A stretch of 64,000 nucleotides of DNA from Luscinia megarhynchos (Eukaryota > Chordata > Aves > Passeriformes > Turdidae), in NCBI GenBank assembly GCA_034336665.1, contig CM067592.1, forward strand, positions 31,989,942-32,053,941, given 5' to 3'. Positions 11,867-23,158 of this stretch are shown here, piece after piece (position 1 is the first letter of the stretch; each line of letters starts with the position of its first letter). The notes beneath the pieces are model-generated. The model saw nothing but the letters and a program-made list of their open reading frames with translations, was not told the DNA's origin and did no database searches. The position numbers and the translations under genes were made by a program.

Positions 11867-12471
11867 TTAATCATTGACACAGGTTGAAGAATGCATGGTT
11901 CACATTATATCATAGTAAAAAGCATGAACTGAAGCAAGTTGTGTGGGAAATATTCCACTTAGAAAAAATTATGTACATAAAATGGCTTTCAGAAAAGACA
12001 AATAAATGGATGTGAGGAACTTTATAATGTTCTAAAATAATTTTTTGGCAAAATAAAATAAAACTAAGGGACTGATGATAAAAGCTGACAAAATTAGTGA
12101 TTTAAATCAGAACCATTTCCTCAGATTTCTACTAGCAGTAAACTGTGAGAAAAAGTCTGAATGGACCCTCTACTGAGTCTACTGAATTTGGCCTATAAAA
12201 TGGACTGACTTATGTTACTCTTTGATTTTTCAATTTACTACTTGATTACAAGTTCCTGATATATGGAGCACAACTAGTAGTGACTGCTTACATTAGAAAA
12301 GCAGTTAACATGTCCTAGCCCTCTGAGGCATTTAAGGTGTATTGTGTGTTGCACTTCAAATTAACAGACCATGTAATCTCCATCAGCAATGGGGAGGCAA
12401 GCCAGTACAAGCAGGAGTCAGAAAGTTAAGAATGCAGCAGAAAAGTAATAATAAATATTATGTTTTCTTAC

Positions 12472-12530
12472 CTCACAATTAACTATTTGTTGCAATATTT
12501 TGGCAGGGTTCCACGTGTCCTTGTCCACTC
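12472..12530 (-). CDS. Weak candidate internal exon
   Basis: A 59-base open stretch on the minus strand between a possible acceptor (…CATGCAG, exon from 12530, pyrimidine-poor) and a strong donor (GAG|GTAAGA at 12472/12471). It encodes about 19 residues ending in QQIVNCE and is entered in phase 1 and left in phase 0. Its entry phase is compatible with the exit phase of the candidate exon at 23018-23158. The short length and weak acceptor make chance quite likely. Confidence 0.2.
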
Positions 12531-15500
12531 CTGCATGATGTCATTTGTTGAAATTGGATGATGCACAAGTTAAATTGAGCACAGCTTTTTTTTTTTTTTA
12601 ATAGGTAATTTATAACCTCCATGTCCACAATAAAATCACAAAATAGCAGTGTAAAAGTGTCTTTTACTCAGGGGCTGGATATGAGATGTGAGGAAGTCTG
12701 ACTGTTTCAAAGATGCCAATAATGCAATTTGACATCCAACCAAAGTTCTGTAACAACCTACCTGACACACTGCCATTAATATCTCACAGAAGTAATTTGA
12801 TTAATCAGAATAGGCTTGGGGTAAATGTATAAAAGAAAAAAATTCAAAAACATTAAAAATATTCAAGATATCAAAATTTTCATAGGTCAGATTTTTATCT
12901 AAGAATTGATAAATTCTGGAAACCGAAGTGGATGTGAGTATTGTATTTTCCAGAACAACTTTTGGTTAGGTTAGGTACTTTAAAGCAAGATGGATAAGAA
13001 TCTGAATAATTTATACAGTAACAATATCTTCTTCAGGCTAATCCCACTTTTTTATTTTTTCTGTAGAAATTCATCAGTTATTCCTTTTAATCATGCCAAA
13101 CTCCTTCTCGATCCAACATTTCCTTAACTTTTCCTCATATTACAACCACTCTGGCCACTTTGTCCCATTCAGAGCAGTAGCTAATCAAAAATGATGTGGC
13201 AAAATTCTTACTGTCAATGCCAAGGTGAGTATTTTGCCTTCTCTACCATAATTTACCAGAGTCATAAATGCCCCACTAACTAAAAAAAACAAAAAAAGGA
13301 AAAGAAAAAAAAGACTATTCCTTTAGGCTGGGATAGCTACATTCTTAACCAAACTTCTTAACTTCTTTGCCTTTCAGATGCATTGATTTCTAAAGGCAGT
13401 TTGCTTAACTCTGAGGTATTGATAGAGGTTCCCAGCACACTGCTACATTCCACAATTGCCTTTAGTTCCTAGTTAGTATTAAGGGTTATGGTGTGGCAGA
13501 GGATTTGTCCCAATCAAGTGAGATTACAACTCAAATTCAAATAGGCATTTAAACAAGAATGTGTATCTTAAGGATACTTGTCTACCAAAAGCAAACTCTT
13601 AATTTTTCTTAACTGTCTTGTAGAGGTCTGATCTCTGTTCTGTGTGATGTTAGTATTCTGCTGGAGTTCTTAGGCTCTGAATGTCACCAAGTGCTTGTTA
13701 AAACCTGATCTTTATTCAAAATTAAAAATGCTGGAGTTAATTTAGGGCAGTATATGGGAAAAGTCCCAAGGTAATGTGGCATTCTGTATTTTTTGATACA
13801 TGTGTTTTCCTTTCCTTTTTGTTTTTATACACCTTTTAATTTTCATCAAGATCTATCTCCAGCTATGCAGTGAAAAAACTATTAAGTTCAGAGGTCAGGA
13901 ATCCTGTAGGCTTAGCACACTTAAGTTTCTGTAAACCAACTGTGTGAAAAATTACTTTGATTTTCTTTTCATTTTCTTTTTTTTGGTAGACAAAAATAAT
14001 AGTTTGCAAAATAATTTATAGGTATAGAATAAGTAGGATGAAAAGTACATGGGGACTGGTATGGCATTTCTGAGACCAAATTACTAGATAGTTTGACAGG
14101 AGTGGATATTTGGCAATATATCCTTTCCTGCTCCCTTTGTCTTTCTTCCATTTACAGATACAGATATCTGGAATGTGCTATCTGTTAAATGCTGTAGGAA
14201 AGAAAGAGCATGCATCCTATGAATTCAGCATTCTTTGAGGCCTTGACTTTGATAACATATACAGAAAACTCTCCAGATGACATAGTTTGGAACAAAGACA
14301 GATAGTTTGTGGAAGTATTACAAAGCTGATAAATTAGCTGGTTTGTGTTAGTGATTTTTTTGCTAAGTAGGACAGTGACAGGTTACATGCTACATTTGAC
14401 AAATTTCTTGAACTAGGACTTAAGACTTGTTTAAAAGATCAGCTGAAAAGGGGCTTTGCTTGATTACCCATGTGGCTCCTGAAAATTGCAGAGTGACTAA
14501 TCTAGAAATGAGGGAATGCAGTATGAAACAGATAATGCTGCAAAGATTTTTCTTTAAAAGCTGAGTAGTAATAACTGTTTTTAAAATGAGAGCTGTGGCT
14601 TTTCAGCTTTTTGTTTCTTTGTTTGTTTGCTGTTGTTTTGTGGGGTTTTTTTAAGTCTTGCTTCAATAGCTTTGTGATGTCTTATTCAGACTTGTGATTG
14701 GTGACATTAGTACCAACATCTGATCATTACGTGCCACTAAAGTGGTAATATTCACAGCTTAATATAGCATTGGTCCTTTTTGACCAAAGAGCAAAAAAAT
14801 GAAACCTGTGGCAAACAGAAGATATATTTTCATGATGAACTTTTTAAAAAAGCTGGTCCTGTTTCTTACTCTTTTCCCATTCTTTTGCTGATTTAAACTA
14901 TATCACATGCACTGTCTGTTAATTAGGATACAATATTCATGTGATCCAAGAGTAATCTTTGCCTTTCTATACAACCAGGAGAATCACAATGCTAAAGTTT
15001 TAGACAAGTTAATTCTTTTTTCATAACAGTATGCGTTGTATACTGAACAGCATTTTTTTAATTCCAGGGAAGCTGATGGGTAGTCTAATTTTTACCAAAC
15101 AGTAGCCTAATTTTTTTGGTTCTCAGCCAGTTTTGTAGCACTGGAGCTTGCAGTATAATTTTTAGCAAGCTGTGTAGCTGACTTTTGCTCCCAAGACACA
15201 GGAAGGAATTTGGAGATAAGTAAAATGTGTAACTAATTCTTCCCTGGTAATGCTCACTAAATCAAGAAGCAGGAGGAATATAATGTATTTGAAATTACAC
15301 TGTTTTGTACCATTTGAAAGCCTCACTTTAATAATCTCCCTTAAAACTAATCTGTACATATTTTAGGAAAACAGATAAAAAATTACAGAGGGAAAGAATA
15401 GAACTGACAAGACAATAGTAGGTAGGATGGCAGAGAACCATCATTTGCACATGTTCTGGTTTTATATACCCAATTAAATGCATTCAAAATGAAAAAAAAA

Positions 15501-18500
15501 AAAAAGGCCATGTTAAAAAGCGATTAATTTCACAAGTTCCAACAAATACAGTCAGTCTCTGAACAAGCATTTAGTTTTAAATACAGAGCACAGATCTGAT
15601 CTGTTTCATAATTAAGTCTGTACAGCTGGTTCTCTGAAAATAGTAACAGCAGGGCTTAATAACTAGCCATTTGGGTTCTCCAGATTCTAAATCTGTGTCT
15701 CTAAAATGTATGCATTTATTGTGTCTTTCAAGTTAGCTAAACATAAATATAAGCTTATAGACAAAAATGAGATTTCAGCTTTTTTTTTTTTTGAAAAGAC
15801 TAATGCAAAAGTAGGTAAAGTAGGAGAAAAAAAATCTCAAGAGATTATTGAAGAAGATTTGCTTCATAGTGAATTTTTAAAGACTAATTTAAAATTCCCT
15901 TTTAGAAGGAGTTTAATGAGTATCTAAGTGAGCTATTTCAGATTTAACTTCCTAGTAGTTTATGGTCTAACTCTATTAAAGGAGTATAGAGAATGCCAGC
16001 TTTAGCACTGGCATGCATTTGAAAAAAATGTCATGACTGCACATAAGAAATCCAGTCCCTCCTTTATTATAAATTATGATTCCATCACTCAGGAGAATGG
16101 TTAATACTTCCATCACCTCTAACTGGGTGCTGATAATTCCTCACCTGCAGAGAGATCCCGATGATGAAGAGCAAAATGCATTAATTCAAGAACTGAGATG
16201 AAGTTTCCTAATTAATAATCTATCAATCTCAATTCTGAGATAATTTTTCCTTCCACCTGAGCATATTTTAGAGATGACCACAGTATCTGCATCCTTTAAT
16301 GGCTCCTGTGCCCAAATATAAATTATGCAGTATAATGTTTACATTATTTTCTTGTATCTATACATACAAAGTGAGAGAGAAACGTGATAGATTTATATTA
16401 CATACAAAAAAAATGATACAGTAATTTTTTATGGTTTTAATCTACAGTGCAGCAACTATAAATATAAATATAAATATAAATATAAATATAAATATAAATA
16501 TAAATATAAATATAAATATAAATATAAATATACTGTATTAAATTATTTATCTTCTAAACTCTAGTTTTAGAAAAGACTAAATAATTTAATTAATTCCTCT
16601 TGCTGCACTTGTTTTAGTGTGTCCATTTAAAGCATTCAGAATCACATGTAATTATGTTATCTGTTTTTACTTGAACTGTGACATACTTGTGCTTGAACAG
16701 CCATAGTATTTTATGAACAAATTGCTATCTTAAAATGCCTTTTTTTATTTTTCTGATGATAAGCATTCTTAAAAAGCCGGTAGAGTATGCGGCATCCTTG
16801 TTATAACTTTTCTTGAGAAAATAATATATTAATAATTTAGCATTATGGATACTGAGGTAGTGCTCAGGTGACACCTTATACATGACCTGTTCTAAACAGA
16901 AAAACCACTTTAAATCTGAAGAATACAGTAAAAGTTAATAGCCTTTTTCCCCTGGCACTGCTTCCCTGAAGCCCCAGTTTTGGCTTTACTGGACTTTGTG
17001 TCCGTACTCCAGACTTCTTCCTTAAGGTAGATAAGGAAGTCTAAAATTATTAAGTGCCTCAGTAGGGTGCCCAGCATATCAATATCTCAGCAGAAGTTTT
17101 GTGAAAGCATTTGCCTGAGAAACAGTCTTTCAACAAGACAAATTGGACCAGGAGGAACAAGAGGACTGCAATCACACATCACTGTTTTGACAGGGACAAC
17201 CTAACCCATCACAAAAGCAGGATGTCCAGCCTCTCTGAAGCAGGAGGTAGTTGGTAGTCTTTGAAAAAACTTGCAAATATGGTGATGTGACCATGTAGGA
17301 AGTAGACTGGTATGCACTGTTCAGGAGCAGGTCTTACCTTAAAACTTCTGAAAGGCTTATATCTTTGTCTTCAGAGCTGTCTGACGTTGAGAACACCTTG
17401 AAGTGCCAGACTTCCTTCTGCTGGGAATGGTGATAGCTGAGAAGGTCAGACTGTAAATGACTAAGCTAAAGTAATCTCCAGGTAATATTGCTAGTGACAG
17501 AATCGTAGTGTTCAGTGATACAGAAAAACAAGCTATATGTATTGTAAAATTTGCCAGGAAATGTAGGTGTTTAATGTAAACACTAGAGTAGGTGTGTTTC
17601 TAATCTGTAAAGGTATCATTAAAGGACAGTGCCCAGATGGCAAGATGTAATCTTGACCACTATGCTCTGCTTGCCATATACCACTAGTACCACCACATGA
17701 AGCAAGTTGCAGTTTCCTTTCTGCTTGTAAGAAATTCTGTATTTGCTTACTGTTCTGCAGCAGGCTCTTTCTATATGGTATGCCAATTATACCTGTAAAG
17801 ATTTACATTTAAACCTTTAAGCCACAGGAAAATATTTTAAGCCTTTAAACCGCAGGGTTTACTTGAAGTAAAACTTGTTTTCTTTGGTTTTAGATGAGGA
17901 TTTTTGTATTCTGTTTCTGCAAGTGTCTGTAATTGTAATACTTTGAGACTTTTGAATTACTATCTCTGGCTTCTCACTTGTTCAGTGTAAAGTTTGAGTT
18001 TGCTTTTTTAGTTCCATGGCTTGACATGGCTTGACTAATTAAAAAAGACAGCTTTGAACACAGAGAAATCAAATTGTTGTAAGAATTATTCTAGTTTTAG
18101 TTCTACCTGTGCTACCATAGTGATGTCCACAGTCTGCCACTGCTGCTCAGGATATGCAGAATTTCATCTTGAACTCTCCTGTGGCTTCAAAAGGGTTTAT
18201 TTTCCTTTTTTTTTTTCTTTTTCATTTACAAAGATGGGTCTTAAGAAGGTCTTTCTTTTATTCTGTAATCTGATAATGAAGAGCAGGATTAATCTGCAAT
18301 GATGTAATGCTGAAATACATCTCTCAGATATGTCATTAGACATCAAAGGTCATATTTGAAACTGAGAATTCCATCAGATCTGCTACCACACCTCTATTAA
18401 AACTTTTATTTTCAAGGTCTTAAGTACACTGATCTTCATTCCCTGTGGCCAGCTCTTTATTTATCTCCTGAAGTGCTGAATCATAAACCAGTCATAAGTG

Positions 18501-21053
18501 ATAAATTAATGAGGAATAATGGTGTGGATTACTAGATTATGCACAGATGTGAAGCATTTTTCAAGGCTGCTGATGTTGCTCACCCATGCAGTACAAAGCG
18601 TAGCATTCAGACACCTCGTGTTCCTTTTACATACATAATGACCTCTTTAAGTTAGAGGAATCTTCTTGAGCCCTCATAATTTCTGTCCATGTTAAGGATG
18701 GATAAAGAACCCAGAGGTCTTCTGTCACCATGAAATTCCCCTGTAAAAAGTGCCCAAGAGCCCTGAAGAATTAAATTTATCTATTCATATGTGTCTGTCG
18801 TCCTTTACATGTATTTCAGCGAAGAGTTGTCCATAGCCTTGTTTCTTGGTCTTGGTTTAGTTCTAGCCTCCAAGCATACTTTACAAAAGGTTCTGTTAAC
18901 TATAAAACACAGAAATCTTTCTTCAAGCAAAGTTTTTGAAAATCAACTTAAAATTTCTATATCGACTTCAGAATAGTTTTCTATTATTTCAAATCTGTTC
19001 CGCTCTAAACAGTTCCTGGGTTTGAGAAAACTGATTCTAGAGTGAAGGTGAGAGTGTGCATGCTTGGCAATTAAAAAAATAACTCAGTTACTTACATGCT
19101 GGAAAGCATTTCAGTATTGGTTCCACTGTTTTGAAACTCAGAGTTGAGCCTCCACAAGGTTTCCTGAGCAGGAAAACCTAGTTCATTACTGAAAACAAGT
19201 AGGACCTGAGGGTTTGGGCTTCCCTGTGCATCAATGGGTTCTCTTACACCCACTCTTTTTTAGCAATGGAGAGCTTTGAGAAGTGCCTTTAATTTAGTAT
19301 TTGCCTGTGTAAGGTTTTCTTCTTTTTATGGCACAAGATAGAGGTCTGGAAAGGGTACATTTTAACAGTTTATTATAATTGCTGTCTAGAGTTACTCTCA
19401 TCATATTCAGCTCTTTTCAGTTAAGAAGGATTTTAAATTCTTTCATGTGTTTATCAACAGCAGTACATCTCCCAGTATTGCCTCACCAATTTTGTAGCAG
19501 GATGATACACAACAGTATGAGAGTAAGGTGGATTATATTAAATCATGTCAGCAGTGACTTTCGTTCTACTTATATTCTACTTTGTTTAAAATTTGAGGAA
19601 AATGTGTGAAATGTGCTTGTGATTAGCAGATTTTAATAATTTGTTTTAGAAACAATAGCTCTTATGCTAATACAATTTTCCAAGATCTCGCTGATGTACT
19701 GATTTTGTCACAGATGTAGGGGCAAGTTATAGAAAAAGCTGCTTCTGCAGTTGTAGTAAATTAGGCAAAGAATCTGCAAACAAGTATGTAGTCTAACTAA
19801 AGGCTGCATCTTAAGGAATTCTCACAAGGTCACAGGTTGATGGGGCATCAACAGTTTCAAGTTTTGTGTGATCAGATTTCTGAATTTGTGAGACTGTGGC
19901 CAGACATTGTCTGTGCTGGGTCTTAGTTTATGACCAGAGATTTTCCCATGCTAAGTACAGAGATTGGCCTTTTGGTTTTGTAAAGTGTTGAGGAGAACAT
20001 TGGCCAAAAATCTATCTTAAAAATGGAAAATATAGTTCTATTTTTAAATACTTCATTTTTTTCATTACAGTCCACTGCAGTTTAAATATCTTGATTTTAT
20101 TTCTGAATAATTGCCAGTGAGGTAGAGAATGTGGTCAAACCTGATCTAAATACCAATGCCATCTAAAAATAACATTTATGAGAAGTGCACAAAGGGTGGG
20201 AAGAAGTAAGCTATCATTTTCAAGTGTTAGTGCAGAATTGAGCTAATCCTTTTGTGCTGTGATGATACAACACTAAATAATGTGTGAGAGCATTTAGCAA
20301 TAAGTTGATTGGACCTTTGACTAACTCAACTATAATTCTTGTTTCATTACATGTATTACCATCCCATGGTTGAAGTTCCACTGTGCACACTGTATGTGTA
20401 CACCATGCCTATATCTCATGTGTTATTTAAACAAAGCATGGAGAGCTAGAGCTGGCTGCATTGTTAAGGTGAATAGATGTCACTTTTTCTGTGTAACTGG
20501 TAGATTAAATTGAGCAATTGGCTGAAAAACTGTTCAGGTTTCTTCATTCAGCAGATTCATTCAGCTGGTGAACCAAGAAATGGCATTAATAGCCACAGTT
20601 AGCCTACTAAGCTGTGGGCTTCCTTGATTACCAGCCAGGAGGCTGCAAAGCAAAATGAGGCTTTCAGGTACTTCAGAAGCAGACTTTTTGACAGCATCAG
20701 CAACAGGTTGTCTCAAATCTTAGAGCCTTGCTTTGGATTTTCCTTTTTGGATTTTATTACAAATCCTTAACAATTTGAGAGAGAGCAGTTTTCTGTCAGA
20801 TCACCATCTCACTGAGATATAAGAATCTAAAGACTGGTGAAAACAGCAATCCATGAAACCCAGCTACAAATAGAAGCAGAGTTTGATCTCCCATTGCAAT
20901 TAATTACCACAGTGCTCCTTTCTTGCTCTGCCTGCAGTGTTAGTGTGTGGGAATGGTATATGACAATAATGACATAGGTGGAGGAGGCCTGTAAAATCAG
21001 AAAATTGAGAGATGGTAAAGCAAATATCAACCTAAGCAATCAAGAGTTTTTAA
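12531..21053. other. AT-rich non-coding stretch
   Basis: No gene is supported. Contains poly-T (12586-12599), poly-A (15492-15505) and a perfect hexanucleotide array (16457-16532). Open frames at 13969-14151 and 15162-15359 (minus) and 18054-18302 (plus) have no supporting context. Confidence 0.7.
16457..16532 (+). repeat. (TAAATA)n hexanucleotide microsatellite
   Basis: About 12.5 perfect tandem copies of TAAATA over 76 bases, with no visible interruption. It is the cleanest tandem array in the window and is likely length-polymorphic. Confidence 0.97.
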
Positions 21054-21345
21054 AATCACAGAATGATAGGGCTTTGGAGGGGACTTCTGAAGATCATCTA
21101 CTCCAACACCTTTGGTCAAGCAGATTCACCTACTGCAGGTTGCACAGGATCATTTCCAGGTGATTTTTGAATATTGACAGAGAAGAATATTCTAGAATGT
21201 CTCTGGCCAGCCTTCTTCCAGTGCTATGTCACCCTTCCAGTATAGAAGTTTTCCTGATGTTCAGAAGAAACTTCCTATGTTTCCACTTGTGATCGTTACC
21301 CGTTGTCCTGTCCCTAGATACCATTGAAAAGAGTTTGGCCTCTAC
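21054..21345 (-). mobile_element. CR1 LINE 3' end, antisense
   Basis: Starts with AATCACAGAATGATAGGG and follows the antisense CR1 3' end in order: the GAAGATCATCTACTCCAACA block, the GGTTGCACAGGATCA block, the TTGAATATTGACAGAGAAG block, TTCCAGTGCTATGTCACCCT, then the CTTGTGATCGTTACCC / TTGTCCTGTCCCT block. The element is a truncated 3' portion of about 290 bases. The subfamily type (CACAGAATG start, GGTTGCACAGGATCA block) differs from the copy at 48431. Confidence 0.92.
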
Positions 21346-22570
21346 AGTTTCTTGATTATATGAAAAACAGAGGAGAATTTGAAACTTAATAATTTTTAAA
21401 AAAATCAACAAAAAACAAAAATCAACAAAGCACATCTTTAAAAAAAAAAATCTTTGTGGAGTTCTATGGCTCCTTCCTTATATGCCATTGTGTTATTTCT
21501 GTTATTACATTCTAAAGCCCTTTTGCTTTAGTCATACCCACAGGAATTTGTGCCTAATCCACAGGGATAGTATAAAAGTTATATTAGCATGTTTTCGTCT
21601 GCACAGGTCAAAGTGGAGTACTGGAAAGATACCAAGTGTGGTGTGGCAGTCTTGCTGTCATTGGCAGTAGAGATCTAGGCTGGGCTAGGCATTAAGTTCA
21701 AAATAAGATGTTCTACAATAGAACTGGTGAGCAGCTCTGTTTTGTTTGGGAAAAAAAAGATGCAGAAATGGAATTTACATATACCTTTGTCAGCATTTTT
21801 AGAAGTGCTTTGAAGTTCTAAAAAGTGAAGCTACAGTTAAAGTAACATCTTCTATTTGAATAGCATGTCCTGTGTATAGAAGTGCTCTGTGGGCTCAAGA
21901 TGTTTCACTTGTGTGGGACCATGCATGATCATACATGGTACTGAAATTTAGTATTTTAAGAAAGAACAAGTGAAATGCATAGACCTAAAGATTGTGGTGT
22001 GATCTTTTATAAATATGAATATGTAAAGGCTGGGAAATATAATTAATATTGCTGGGATCTTAGCTATGTTACATCTCTTACTCTTGAAATATTGGTAGCA
22101 CAATGTTTATGTTTGTTTTGTATTGCATTTTTCACATGGGATAGATGGATTACTGGTAGTCTCCATGCAGTCTTCCAAGGAAGGAAACCAGAATGAAGTC
22201 ATAGTTTAAAGAAATTATAATGACCTCAGTGCAAGGAGTTTGGAGAAGAAGGAAGAATTACATCATCTGCTGGTGATAATGCAGCATAAAGCAGCATAAA
22301 TGAATAAATTATTGTTATTTACAGTATTAGAAGATCTTAGGAAACAGCTCATATTTTTAAAATTTATTTGAATATGTTGCCTTAATGACCTCAAGGGCAG
22401 GATAGACATAAATATTCAAAGCTTTGAAGTTTTTGTTTTGCTTTGTATAAGAAAAAGACAATCTATCTGCTCTGTGGAGAGTGGTATCTCTTTAAAATAC
22501 TGCAAACATGGTGATCAGTCTTTCTTGGAATATTGAAGTTTATGGTGCTTTTTGAGATTTTTTAAGCTTC

Positions 22571-22616
22571 TCCAAGTGAAAGTGTGTGAATGTGAGATTC
22601 TCACCTTTCACTTGGA
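22571..22616. repeat. Inverted repeat with nested hairpin
   Basis: Outer arms TCCAAGTGAAAG (22571-22582) and CTTTCACTTGGA (22605-22616) are perfect 12-base complements. The loop itself contains a second stem, GTGAG-ATT-CTCAC (22592-22604). The whole 46-base element could fold as a branched hairpin on either strand. No function is implied. Confidence 0.7.
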
Positions 22617-22865
22617 AAAAAATTATTTCAGGTAGTTCTGATTATGGAGAAAATATCAAATATATGAATTTCAGTGACAAAGGTGAGTAAAAAGGAAAGA
22701 ATGTAATGGTGGTTTTACATCAACACTCCTGTAGTACATTACATGAAATGTGATTTTGGAACACTTGGAGTGAGCAATACTGAGATCTGGTTTGTCATAT
22801 CTGACTACACTAGAAATTTAACAGGATATTTCTGCTAATATTGACTTCTGTGTGAAGCTTTACAG

Positions 22866-22981
22866 ACCTGGCTATGTGTAAAATATGTAGCCAGATCTCT
22901 GGTACATTTCATAGAGATGCACAAAATCCAAATAAAATATCAGATAATGTTGAAGGGATTTTGCATGAAATAGAATTTCAG
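22866..22981 (+). CDS. Weak candidate internal exon (plus strand)
   Basis: A 116-base open stretch flanked by an acceptor-like site (…AGCTTTACAG) and a consensus donor (TTTCAG|GTAAGATG at 22981/22982), entered in phase 1 and left in phase 0. It encodes about 38 residues (for example MCKICSQISGTFHRDAQN). It nearly abuts a competing candidate exon on the opposite strand (23018-23158). At most one of the two is likely to be real, and possibly neither. Confidence 0.17.
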
Positions 22982-23017
22982 GTAAGATGCCTGGAATGCT
23001 TGGTGGACATCTGTAAC

Positions 23018-23158
23018 CTGTGTTCAAGAGTCTTTCTGAAAACTTTACGGCTATTCCAACTTGGTTAGCTAGACTGAAGCTGGAATGACTGGCTATTAAT
23101 GCTGGAACAATGTTTTCATCTTCTGGAGGCACAGCTCCAGGCAAATAGTTATCTTTTG
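23018..23158 (-). CDS. Weak candidate internal exon (minus strand)
   Basis: A 141-base open stretch on the minus strand after a good acceptor (TGTATTTTTAACAG) and before a weak donor (ACACAG|GTTACA). It is entered and left in phase 1. It encodes 46 residues of varied, non-repetitive composition (for example LPGAVPPEDENIVPALIASH). Family not recognised. Frame and phase would join to the weak exon at 12472-12530, but the weak donor and the competing plus-strand signals keep confidence low. Confidence 0.22.

Larger units (their letters stand above)
7882..12471. other. Non-coding stretch with possible minus-strand open frames
   Basis: Contains the CRE palindrome (8774-8793), a pure pyrimidine tract (10630-10660) and two further protein-like minus-strand frames (about 10600-10760 and 11645-11866) that lack convincing splice sites. 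The interval 8460-8720 has the texture of a conserved non-coding element, but this cannot be shown from one sequence. Confidence 0.5.

Noticed and set aside
16160..16196. C/D-box snoRNA-like pair (GATGATGA followed by CTGA)
   Set aside because: The boxes are only about 30 bases apart and no terminal stem is visible; too short for a snoRNA.
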